Shown in pieces: positions 1 to 8,274 of a stretch of DNA of 64,000 nucleotides (positions are counted from its first letter, which is position 1; each line of letters begins with the position of its first letter). The translations under genes were made by a program, and so were the position numbers. Where the stretch lies: the NCBI RefSeq assembly GCF_023278185.1, contig NZ_CP066356.1, positions 3,092,001 through 3,156,000 on the forward strand, given 5' to 3'. The stretch is from Bradyrhizobium elkanii USDA 76 (GTDB lineage: Bacteria; Pseudomonadota; Alphaproteobacteria; Rhizobiales; Xanthobacteraceae). The notes below the pieces were generated by a model. That model saw nothing but the letters and a program-made list of their open reading frames with translations, had not been told where the DNA came from and ran no database searches.

Positions 1-140
1 CCACAATCGGCACGGACACCCTAGCCGGCATCGGAAACGGCAATCCTCAACCGATCACGGTTTACGGGCGCGTCCCGCCTCAAGCGACACCGGCAGCCGG
101 CGGATACAGCGACACGCTGACGGTTACCGTCACCTACTAA
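1..140 (+). CDS. Spore coat U (SCPU) domain pilus subunit, 3' end only
   Basis: Only the last 45 codons lie in the window, ending at TAA 138-140. The tail reads YGRVPPQ, then a Gly/Thr stretch, then SDTLTVTVTY. This is the typical final beta strand of SCPU-domain subunits and closely matches the end of the protein encoded at 3262-4224 (SDTVVVTVTY). It stands directly before a chaperone and an usher, the order of archaic Csu-type pilus operons (subunits, chaperone, usher, tip protein), so it is probably a pilus subunit exported to the periplasm. The N-terminus is outside the window. Confidence 0.8.
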   Translation, partial: TIGTDTLAGIGNGNPQPITVYGRVPPQATPAAGGYSDTLTVTVTY

Positions 141-151
141 CGGAAGCACCT

Positions 152-880
152 ATGCCTGCACTGCTTGCCCGCGTGAGCGGGATCGCGTTCGCTTGCCTAT
201 TTGCTACCCGGGTAGAGGCAGCATCGCTGCGCGTGGCGCCGACCACTCTCGACTTGCTGATGCCCGACAGCGCGGCGACCCTCAACCTGCGCAACGAAGA
301 CAGCCGCCCGATCAACGTGCAAATCCGGGTGTTCCGCTGGACCCAGAGCGGCGGCGCGGATCGCCTTGAGCCGACCACCGATGTCGTGGCCAGTCCGCCA
401 AGCCAGACTTTGGGACCGAACGCCGATTACGTGGTCCGTGTCGTGCGTGTCAGCAAGGAACCTGTCGTCGGCGAGGAGAGCTATCGAGTAGTGGTCGATG
501 AGCTTCCCGATCCGGCGCGGCGCCGACCGGGCATTGTCAATCTCGTGCTGCGCTATTCGGTACCGGTTTTCTTTCGTGGTCCTGACGCGCGACCGGGGCA
601 AGTGTCCTGGACCGTCGGACGAAGCGGTAATGCACTCGCAGTGACGGCGAAGAATGCCGGTCAGCAACGGCTCAAAATCGCGGACCTCAAGCTGATCGAC
701 GGCGCAGGGAAGAGTGTCACGCTCGGCAAAGGGCTTGTCGGCTATGTGCTGGGCAACGCGACCATGCAATGGTCATTTCCGGCCCATGGCACGAGCTTGT
801 CGAGCCATGCCGTAACCCTTTCCGCTCAGAGCGACGCCGGGCAGATCAATGCGACGGCTGCGGTTCAGGCCGGGCGTTGA
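152..880 (+). CDS. Periplasmic pilus chaperone (PapD/CsuC-like)
   Basis: A 242-residue protein with an N-terminal signal peptide ending near VEAASLRVAP. Two immunoglobulin-like domains follow, as in PapD-family chaperones that hold pilus subunits in the periplasm and pass them to the usher. Visible family features are the first-domain SLRVAPTTLDL strand, the EESYRVVVDELP segment and LRYSVPVFF before the inter-domain hinge. The start is 11 bases after the upstream subunit stop, and the 3' end overlaps the usher start by 32 bases, so the genes are translationally linked. The length is normal for the family and I see no damage. Confidence 0.85.
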   Translation: MPALLARVSGIAFACLFATRVEAASLRVAPTTLDLLMPDSAATLNLRNEDSRPINVQIRVFRWTQSGGADRLEPTTDVVASPPSQTLGPNADYVVRVVRVSKEPVVGEESYRVVVDELPDPARRRPGIVNLVLRYSVPVFFRGPDARPGQVSWTVGRSGNALAVTAKNAGQQRLKIADLKLIDGAGKSVTLGKGLVGYVLGNATMQWSFPAHGTSLSSHAVTLSAQSDAGQINATAAVQAGR

Positions 881-3265
881 GGCGGCCGTTCTGCTGGTCG
901 GATTCTCCGCATCGATGGCGAGTGCGCGAGCTGAGGGACTGATGGATGTTCCAGGTCCGACGGACGCAAAAGCCATGACGGCGGAACGCAGCCTCCAGCT
1001 CAACGTCGTGATCAACGAAAGTCCCGTCAATCTCATCGGATCGTTTCAGTTGCGATCCGATGGATCGCTTGCGGCGTCACCTCAAGAGCTGCGTGAAATC
1101 GGGCTGATCCCCATCGACGAGGCGATCGGCTCAGACAGCCTCGTGCGCCTCGATCGCTTGCCTGGCGTGAGCTATCGGGTCGATGAAGCAAACCAGACGG
1201 TCCGGATCAGTGCGCCCGATGCGGCACGCGCTCCGCACATCGTCGATGTGCGGCCGCAGACGGGCGGATACGTCGCACCGCAGAGAAGCTATGGTGGAGT
1301 GCTGAACTATACGCTCTTTGCCGCTTCCGACGGGGCATTCTGGCGTGATCTGAAGAGCTTTCAGGGACTGTCCGGAGCCTTCGATGGCCGGGTGTTTAGC
1401 CCGTATGGGACCTTCAGTCAGTCCGCGATTGCGAGCACGGCCTCGCCAGAGCTTGGTGGTTTGACCCGTCTCGACTCCAGCTGGGCGTATTCAGACACGG
1501 AGAGCCTGATCACGTACCGTGGAGGCGATACGATCTCGGGTGGTTTGTCGTGGACGCGGTCCGTGCGGCTGGGCGGTGTGCAAGTGCAGACCAATTTCGC
1601 GCTTCGCCCCGATCTCGTAACCCTTCCGATACCGGCCCTGTCCGGCAGCGCGGCGGTACCCTCTACCCTCGACGTCTATACGCAGAATGTGAAGACCTTC
1701 ACCGGCTCGGTGCCGACGGGTCCATTCCAAGTCACCAATCTCCCTATTGCGACCGGCGCAGGGACGGCAAGCGTGGTGTTGAACGATGCGCTCGGCCGAC
1801 AGATTGTCACGACGCTACCCTTTTACGTATCCAGCCAACTTCTCAAGGAAGGCCTCTACGATTTCTCGGCCGAGCTTGGCTTCGCCCGCCGGTTCTACGG
1901 GATCGAGTCGAACAATTACGACGCCCGTCCGGTGGGCTCGGCCAGCCTGCGCTACGGCTTGACCAATTGGCTCACGCTCGAAGGCCACGCCGAGGGCGGC
2001 GCCGGACTTAGCAATGGAGGCGTCGGCGCAGCATTTTCGCTTGGGTCCTTCGGCGCGGCTTCATTTGCCGTCGCCGGCAGTCAGGTGGGCGACCGGGCTG
2101 GTGGTCTGTTCAATGCTTCGTTTGAAACGAGCTTTTGGGGTATGTCGCTCTATGCCCGTACGCAACGGACCTTTGGCAACTACGATGACATAGCATCGGT
2201 GACCGCGCCGATCCTTGATCCAAAACTCGGTAGCTCTTCTTTCTTCAGCGCATGGTGCCAAAGGCTCTGGATCAAGTCACCCTCAGCATGCCGCTGTCGT
2301 TCGATCGCTCGAACATTAATCTCAGCTATACGCAGCTCGAAAGTGCCTTGGGGGACCGCAACCGTATCGTTGGGCTGTCATTCAGCCGCAACTTCTTTCG
2401 CAACAGCACGATCTTTGTCACCGCGTTCAAGGATATCGACGATCGCAAGAGTTTCGGCATTTTTGCCGGAATTTCGATGCCATTCGGAAATGACGTTACG
2501 GTATCGACCGGCGTGCAGAGCGGACCGACCGGAGCTTCGGTGGTGACCGACGCGATGAAGTCCGAGAGGCTTGAGACGGGAAGCTACGGGGCGCGCGTGC
2601 GTGACTCCGAGGGCTCCATTCCCGATCGTTCCGCGACGGCGAGCTATCGCGCATCGTTCGGGCGCGTCGAAGTCGGCGTGCAGCAATACGGAAGCAATAC
2701 TCGTGCGACCGCACAAATCGATGGTTCTATCGCCTTCGCGGGAGGTGGGGTCTTTTTCGGCAACCGGATCGATGATGCATTTGCCGTCGTGAACGCCGGC
2801 GCTCCCAATGTAGCGGTGCAATACGAGAACCGGCCCGTCGGGGTGACCGACAGCCGCGGTCTGCTCCTCGTTCCCTATCTGAACTCGTACCAGAAGAACA
2901 AGATTTCGATCGATCCTAAGAACTTGCCCGTTGATGCTGACGTGCCGAGCACCCGTGAAGTAGTGGTGCCGGCGGACCGAAGCGGTGTGGTGGTCAATTT
3001 TGGGATATCGGAAACGCCGAAAGCGGCGCTCGTGACGTTCACTGACAGCAAGGGCAAGCCTCTGGCGGTGGGGGCGCAGGGCCATCTGGAGAGCGGCAAG
3101 CAAACGTTCGTCATTGGGTACGACGGGCAAGGTTATATCTCAGGCTTGACCGATCAGAACGTCGCAACGATTGACCTTCCGGACGGCAGTTCGTGCCGCG
3201 CTGCGTTCGGCTACGCGCCGAAGCCCGGTGAACAGGTTGCGATCAAGGATGTGATCTGCCAATGA
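849..3265 (+). pseudogene. Outer-membrane pilus usher (CsuD/FimD-like), one-base frameshift
   Basis: Ushers are outer-membrane beta barrels through which pilus subunits are assembled and secreted. The N-terminal part (849 to about 2251) has a signal sequence, the usher N-domain (LQLNVVINESPVNLIGSF) and the first part of the barrel. The barrel and C-terminal domains (DQVTLSMPLSF, then GYISGLTDQ, ending at 3263-3265) continue in the -1 frame from about 2252. The 2,417-base span becomes 806 codons if one base is restored near 2245-2255, the normal size for the family. Start and stop overlap the flanking chaperone and tip-protein genes. It may be a true frameshift or a sequencing error; the protein is otherwise well preserved. 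Confidence 0.8.
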
Positions 3266-4224
3266 GACGTACCGCCCCATGGCGATGGCTGATTGCTGCA
3301 TTTCTGGTGGTCGCTCCGTCAGCCGCCAAAGCGCTCACCTGCAGTTACAGCGTGTCGAATACAAGCTTCGACTCGGTCGATACTCTTTCCGGCGCCGCCG
3401 TTGATACGACCGCAACGGTCGGCATCAACTGCAGCGGCTCACCTTTGGAGGTCGTGCGGCTCTGTCCCAACCTCGGGGCCGGCACCGGTGGTGCGACGGC
3501 GTCGGCGCGTCAGACGGCAAGCGGGGCAAACAAGCTCAACTATCAGTTCTTTCAGAATTCCGCTCGAACGACGGTGTGGGGTTCCTATCTTTGGTCCTTC
3601 TCATCTCGACCGCCGACCCTCACCCTGAACTTGAACGCCTTGGGAAGTGGCTCACTCACGCCGACTATCTATGCCCGCGCGCTCGGAGGGCAATCGACTG
3701 CTCCCACGGGGTCCTACCTGTCGTCATTCTCCGGGACGGATGCTCAGTTGCGCTACGCTACCTGTCCTCTTGGAGTCTGTCCCGTCTGCAGCGCTTCGTT
3801 ACCGGGGTCCACAAACGCAAGCTTCACGACGAATGCAACGGTGCCCAACAACTGCCTAGTCTCGGCCCAGAACGTCAACTTCGGCACAATTGGTGTTTTG
3901 AACGCCAACATCGACGCGACTGGTCAGCTCACCGTCACCTGTACGCCAACCACGAGTTATACAGTTGCCCTCAACGGCGGCACTACCGGCTCCCCACCCG
4001 CGAGCCGGAAAATGTCGAAGGGATCAGAAGCGGTGACCTACGGACTCTACAAAGACGCTGCGCGATCGCAGGTGTGGGGTGATGCCGGGACTCCTGGAAG
4101 CACAGTTCCGGGGACCGGGACAGGGCTCGCGCAAAACCTCGCAGTATACGGTCGCGTTCTCCCGCAAGGCACACCGTCTCCCGGCGTCTACTCGGACACT
4201 GTGGTCGTGACGGTGACGTACTAG
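3262..4224 (+). CDS. Double-SCPU-domain pilus tip protein (CsuE-like)
   Basis: A 320-residue exported protein. The signal peptide ends near AAKALTCSYS, followed by two spore coat U (SCPU) domains. The first begins with the usual Cys-containing strand after the cleavage site. The second starts around residue 190 (NNCLVSAQNVNFGTIG) and ends in SDTVVVTVTY. The ATG overlaps the usher stop in an ATGA, indicating translational coupling. As the last gene of the operon and carrying two SCPU domains, it matches the position and build of the CsuE tip adhesin of archaic pili. The adhesin role is inferred from family and position. A strong hairpin follows at 4261-4289. Confidence 0.8.
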   Translation: MRRTAPWRWLIAAFLVVAPSAAKALTCSYSVSNTSFDSVDTLSGAAVDTTATVGINCSGSPLEVVRLCPNLGAGTGGATASARQTASGANKLNYQFFQNSARTTVWGSYLWSFSSRPPTLTLNLNALGSGSLTPTIYARALGGQSTAPTGSYLSSFSGTDAQLRYATCPLGVCPVCSASLPGSTNASFTTNATVPNNCLVSAQNVNFGTIGVLNANIDATGQLTVTCTPTTSYTVALNGGTTGSPPASRKMSKGSEAVTYGLYKDAARSQVWGDAGTPGSTVPGTGTGLAQNLAVYGRVLPQGTPSPGVYSDTVVVTVTY

Positions 4225-4260
4225 GTTAGAACTTGGCGTGATTGTGGGCGCAGGAGCGCA

Positions 4261-4289
4261 GCGGCCCTAGCTCAGGTTGCTAGGGCCGC
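4261..4289 (+). terminator. Strong hairpin after the pilus operon
   Basis: A perfect 11-base-pair stem (GCGGCCCTAGC paired with GCTAGGGCCGC) with a 7-base loop lies 36 bases after the last pilus gene. No T-run follows, so it is either a non-classical terminator or an mRNA 3'-end stabiliser. Confidence 0.55.
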
Positions 4290-4489
4290 CGATGAGCCCA
4301 AGGCGCGGTACACCCCCTGCGCTCGGCGATACCAGAGCCGAAAGGCTCAAGGTTGCATAGAGCCTTTCTTTCGCTCGTGGCAACGTGGTCATTCCCCGAT
4401 GTCCACAGGCGAGCGCGAAAGTGCCGGTTGCATTTGTGCGAGCCACACGGTGCTCTGAGTGAATACTTTCAAGCTCTTTGGGAGACTAC

Positions 4490-4684
4490 ATGGTCGAGGT
4501 GTATTTCAACGTCAGGCGTGATCTGCTCGTTGTGAGAAAAGGATTTCCGGTGCCGGCCGTCAGCGCTCAGGGCAAGTGGCGCAAGAGTAAGAAGAGGGTC
4601 ATCAAGGTTAGCGAGGAGATCAGGCTGGCAGTCCAGAGCCACGGCTACTACATGCGCAAGCTGAGCGACCTCAAGAAGAATTAA
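4490..4684 (+). CDS. Small basic protein of unknown function
   Basis: A 64-residue ORF beginning MVEVYFNVRRDLL and rich in Lys and Arg in its second half (GKWRKSKKRVIKV). GGAG at 4481-4484 lies five bases before the ATG, which is why this start is preferred over an in-frame TTG at 4478. A good hairpin terminator follows at 4705-4730, so the unit looks complete and monocistronic. I do not recognise a domain. Size, ribosome binding site and terminator argue that it is a real gene. Confidence 0.55.
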   Translation: MVEVYFNVRRDLLVVRKGFPVPAVSAQGKWRKSKKRVIKVSEEIRLAVQSHGYYMRKLSDLKKN

Positions 4685-4704
4685 CGGCGATCGGCGCGCA
4701 AAAA

Positions 4705-4730
4705 CCCGGCCGCCAATTAAGACGGCCGGG
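4705..4730. terminator. Rho-independent-type terminator, probably bidirectional
   Basis: CCCGGCCG pairs with CGGCCGGG across a 10-base loop. The stem is preceded by AAAA and followed by CGAAAA. It lies 20 bases after the small gene ending at 4684 and before the minus-strand small gene at 4840-4941, so it could serve both strands. Confidence 0.6.
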
Positions 4731-4839
4731 CGAAAATGCAAAAATGAACTTGATGAACACGGCGAATATGCTGCGGTGCGGGCCGAACTTCTATTCCGGA
4801 TGAATACGGAAGGCGTGCCACGCACCCGGCCGGATCGAT

Positions 4840-4941
4840 TTAGAACAACCCGACGAGTGAGAAAACAGCGACTTCGGTCAGGAAAGCGACACTCATGATG
4901 GCGACGGTTAGAAACACGTCGCCCGCCGAAAGATTGGTCAT
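4840..4941 (-). CDS. 33-residue single-helix membrane peptide
   Basis: A minus-strand ORF from ATG at 4941 to TAA at 4840-4842. After a short polar start (MTNLSAGDVF) the peptide is almost wholly hydrophobic (LTVAIMSVAFL, then VAVFSLVGLF), as expected for one membrane-spanning helix. GAGG lies six bases upstream of the ATG on its strand. Nothing overlaps it. No family is recognised. Small single-helix proteins of this kind often modulate larger membrane complexes, but nothing nearby identifies a partner. Confidence 0.45.
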   Translation of the reverse strand: MTNLSAGDVFLTVAIMSVAFLTEVAVFSLVGLF

Positions 4942-5249
4942 CGTGCGCCTCACATTTTGCGAAGCCCCGATGGGTAATTCACCTATGATAGAAAGGTTCG
5001 GTTCCAGCGGATCGAAGCAAGCCTAATCCGCGTTGCTGTCGTGGTGGCAGGAAGGCCGTGCACACGCAAAGACGCGGTGCACATTTAGCTAACGGTAGCA
5101 GCCATGGCCGAACTGCGCCGCGTCCCCTCTGATCCGTTTTCCTTCACCAAACCACTCCCGCGCAATCTGTAACGAGATTGGCGATCGGCTTCGCCAGCAT
5201 CTCGCTCACGATGCCGCTCCGGTTCCTGCCGCACCTGCAAAAATTGCTA

Positions 5250-5779
5250 GGCCGGTTCACCGCGACGCAGGATGGCCCGGCAAGCGTTCCCAAACGGCGC
5301 TCCCCTGAGCGTGGAAGGCAGTTCGATTGACGCCACACCGCAAAAGGCACGGATATCGTCGGCGCCCAGATCTCCGAGCGATCGGATTCATAAAGCCGAC
5401 CGCCGCGTTCGCAGACGTTCACAGCGATCTTGCCGTGGTCCTTTGCAACCGAGAGCACACGCGCGGTCGTCGTCCAGACGTAATCTGCCTTACGTGGTCT
5501 GGACGCGAACGTATTCCGAAATGCCTTGAAATCTCCCCGTGCGCGCCTGTCCTCGATTGCGCCAAGCGGCATCGCGCCAAACTTGGCCTCGATCAGCGCG
5601 AGATACTGATCGTAGGCGCGCTTGCTCTTGTCGCCAAGACCTTTGTACTCGCTCTGGTCCTTGAAGTAGTCGATGAGAGAGCTAAACGTTTCTGCACCCT
5701 TGTTCGGCTTGGCCGCGATTGCCTCACTGTACAGCCGTACGAAATCCGGCGTGCCAGGCTCTGCATCTATGCGGTGCAC
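5250..5779 (-). pseudogene. Tyrosine recombinase/integrase remnant
   Basis: The minus strand encodes the N-terminal and core-binding part of a phage-type integrase: the arm segment near GTPDFVRLY, then FSSLIDYFKDQ, GLGDKSKRAYDQYL and KDHGKIAVNVCERGGRLY. After about 5360 the frame is lost. The continuation DIRAFCGVASIEL appears in another frame and ends at a TAG near 5252. The catalytic domain (R...HxxR...Y) is absent, so it cannot be active. It lies at the left edge of the accessory island and may be a relic of the element that delivered it. No tRNA or attachment site is visible next to it. Confidence 0.65.
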
Positions 5780-6639
5780 GTCGGCCCTTTGGGACAGCCG
5801 CGAATTTCTTCGCCTGGGGTTGTCCGAGCTTACGGACGCCGATCCCCCACCCGCGTCGCCGGTCGACGGCATGCTTCATCATCGCTACGTGCCTCGTCTG
5901 AGCGAACCGGGCCTTGCCGACATTGAGCAAATCGTGATGCCGCCCTCGGGTGCGCGTGTACGCACTATCTCTTATTGTAAGGGCAAGCCGTCAATCACGT
6001 TCGTTCGCTCGAGCTGGGAGAAACTCCCGACGATGTACCACATCATCAATGCGCTGGCTGATCTCGCGATCAAGGAAATGCGGGCTGGCTGGCTCGCTGA
6101 GACCCGCGGCGCCAGCGATCTCAGTAATCAGCGCCCTCTTTCCTAATTCGCCTGTGAATGCGTAGGTTGCTAACGACGGTTCAGAGGTCATTCTCCGGAG
6201 GCGATGAATTGAAGCTTAGGGTGGACATTTTCAAAGGCTGGGCGGCGTTTCACGTATCTGCTCGTAGATTCGCATCTCGTCGCGATGTGAGGATCTCGCC
6301 CATCGCCTGACAATCAACCTGCCAGCGTAGGGGGGCTCCTTGCTGATGTCCTAACAGACGTGCGAGCTGACGCTTGCCGATAGGCGAAACTCCATTTCCC
6401 AGCTGTAGCTCAAACTGTGGGTTTTGGCCCAGAAAGGTCGAAAATGCCTTATTTTTCAATGAGAATTGACTGACACTCTCTCCCTCGCACTGGTTCGCCA
6501 CCGTAGCCAACCACAAGGACGTCAAGGATGGCCGCTTCAGTCGATCGAGAAAGTAACTTTTCACTGCCGATTGCCCCGGATTGATTGCACTGAGGATCGA
6601 GAACGAAGGGCAGTTTGGCAGCGTGCTGCGCAAAAGGGA
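5780..6639. other. Stretch without a supportable gene
   Basis: Several open frames exist on both strands (for example minus-strand 5991-6191 and 6250-6633), but none has a recognisable domain or a good ribosome binding site. It lies between two decayed genes and probably consists of older remnants. Confidence 0.4.
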
Positions 6640-7090
6640 GAGACGTTGTTCCGCTCAGGACGGCCCGATCGAGGCAATTGATGCCTCAAATCGAACAGGG
6701 GCTTGAGCAGCTGAGACAGGCCGAAACCGGTTTGCTTCAACAGCGGCAAGCCGAAGCAGATCGTGTCACGGTCCTGATCACATTTCTGCGTCAGCATTGG
6801 GCTTACTGGAGTTCTGTCGACCGCCTTCGGTGCCCACTACCTCGACCATCAACCGACGATAGGTCAGCTTCGTGCCGCCAACGAGGACCTGACAAGAAGT
6901 CAGGAATCGCTACTAGACAAAGAGGCTCATCTGCAAGCCATTCTTGCCACTGTGCCGGACGACGCGATGGTGACCATCGACAGCAGGGGCCTCATCCAGA
7001 ATTTTTGGCACGAGAGCGCAACGGTTCTTTGGCTACACCGAAGCCGAGGTATTGAGACAAGACGTGCAGCGCGACGGCCGCCACCCATAA
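6640..7090 (+). pseudogene. CHASE3/PAS sensor kinase remnant, FixL-like
   Basis: Three broken frames carry pieces of one sensor. The first, around 6680-6780, reads IEQGLEQLRQAETGLLQQRQ, like a CHASE3-type helical sensor. The second, from about 6811 to 7015, reads GVLSTAFGAHYLDHQP and then a linker helix into a PAS domain (LQAILATVPDDAMVTIDS, GLIQNF). The third, from 7016 to the TAA at 7088-7090, continues as AQRFFGYTEAEVLRQDV. The PAS motifs resemble those of FixL-type oxygen sensors. No histidine kinase domain remains. It lies just before the first FixK-type operator of the island, so it may be a dead local regulator. Confidence 0.6.
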
Positions 7091-7161
7091 GTAGCTTTAT
7101 GCGAGGAACGCAAACAAATTCGACCTTATTATGAAAGATAAACTTTGTCGTTTCGGTTGAC

Positions 7162-7175
7162 TTGATACAGATCAA
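7162..7175. promoter_or_regulatory. FixK/FNR-type operator TTGATACAGATCAA
   Basis: A perfect TTGAT-N4-ATCAA palindrome, 97 bases before the USP gene at 7273. A second, one-mismatch site lies at 7206-7219. Probably activates the USP and P-ATPase genes at low oxygen. Confidence 0.8.
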
Positions 7176-7205
7176 AAACTCTATCCAGTCCAACGTTGAT
7201 GCAAT

Positions 7206-7219
7206 CTGCGTTAGATCAA
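7206..7219. promoter_or_regulatory. Near-match FixK site CTGCGTTAGATCAA
   Basis: One mismatch from TTG[A/C]-N6-TCAA and one base different from the exact site at 55227. It ends 53 bases before the ATG at 7273, the spacing seen at most boxes here, so this copy may be the class II site and 7162 an auxiliary one. Confidence 0.45.
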
Positions 7220-7272
7220 CCTTTCCGAAGCTTGTGCTGGTATCTTTCCAAAATTGCGTTTTGGAGACGACG

Positions 7273-8109
7273 ATGGCCATCAAAGACGTTTTGCTTACGC
7301 TGACCAGCTACCCCGATCCGACCCCGCCTTCAGTGATCGATCACGCCGTGTCTCTGGCCTCGCTATTTGGTGCTCATATCGCGGCGATCTCATGCGAGGC
7401 TCATGTGCAGATTCCCGGCAGCTTCCTGGGCGGCGCCGGCAATCTCGGAGCCATTGTCGCCGGCGAGGCGCACAAGAGCAGAAAGAACGCGCAGGACCTG
7501 CTGGCGGCGTTTGAGGCGGCGGCTCAGAAATCCGGCGTGCTGCACGAGATCGTTCTCGAACGTTGTCTGACGTTCGAAGTGCCGGATCTCCTGATGGAGT
7601 ATGCGCGACTGCGCGATCTCACCATCGTTCCGGTGCCGCAATCCTACGATCAATGGTATGCCGAAGCCATCATCTTCGGGTCGGGGCGACCGACCTTGGT
7701 GGTGCCGGAAGCCCCATCGTCCGGGGTGGCCGACCTGAATAGGGTGCTTGTGGCGTGGGACTTCAGCCGCGCGGCTGCACGCGCAGTCTCCGATGCGATC
7801 CCGATCCTGGAGAAAGCGCGTGAAGTGTACATCTGCACGGTAACCAGCGAGAAAACGATACCAAGCCGGCGATCGTCATCCGAACTGGCCAAGAACTTGT
7901 CGCGGCACGGCATCGATGTGATCGTCGAGGAGGTGGATGCCGCTGGACGGGCGATCGGCGACGTTCTTGCTACGCAGATCGAGTCGCGCAGATGCAATCT
8001 CCTCGTCATGGGCGGCTATGGCCATTCGCGTCTGCGCGAGTTCGTATTGGGAGGCGCTACCCGGAGCATCCTGGCCAATCCGCCGATTCCCGTGCTGTTT
8101 TCCCACTGA
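7273..8109 (+). CDS. Universal stress protein, two-domain type
   Basis: A 278-residue protein built from two UspA-like domains. The N-terminal half begins MAIKDVLLTLTSY. The C-terminal half carries the nucleotide-binding signature LLVMGGYGHSRLREFVLGGATRSIL (split: GGYGHSR, then GGATRSIL). Proteins of this class bind ATP and are induced by stress and low oxygen. The ATG at 7273 has GGAG at 7263-7266; longer in-frame starts would run through the operators, so they are rejected. Homologues in the window are at 32968-33804 (two-domain), 11731-12159 (single) and several fragments. The P-ATPase gene follows 165 bases downstream without its own operator and may be co-transcribed. Confidence 0.85.
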   Translation: MAIKDVLLTLTSYPDPTPPSVIDHAVSLASLFGAHIAAISCEAHVQIPGSFLGGAGNLGAIVAGEAHKSRKNAQDLLAAFEAAAQKSGVLHEIVLERCLTFEVPDLLMEYARLRDLTIVPVPQSYDQWYAEAIIFGSGRPTLVVPEAPSSGVADLNRVLVAWDFSRAAARAVSDAIPILEKAREVYICTVTSEKTIPSRRSSSELAKNLSRHGIDVIVEEVDAAGRAIGDVLATQIESRRCNLLVMGGYGHSRLREFVLGGATRSILANPPIPVLFSH

Positions 8110-8274
8110 ACGGCAGGAGGCCGACAACATCGCAAGGTAAGCCCATGGACGCCCAATCCGCTCACAGAGGTGCACAAGAAACCTCCGATGTTTCGTGCCC
8201 GCGGGCTTTCAAAGGCCGTCGCATAGAATGGCGGGGATGGGGTAATAGGTCTTCGGCGCAGCGGAAACCAAACC

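Noticed and set aside
6463..6480. TTGACTGACACTCTCTC repeated near 28368
   Set aside because: Only about 17 bases are shared and the flanks differ; this could occur by chance in 64 kb.
6250..6633. A 127-codon minus-strand frame
   Set aside because: No start signal, no recognisable domain, and it lies among decayed genes; treated as chance.
6709..6720. TTGATGCCTCAA resembling a FixK box
   Set aside because: The half-sites are separated by four bases, not six, and it lies inside the sensor remnant.
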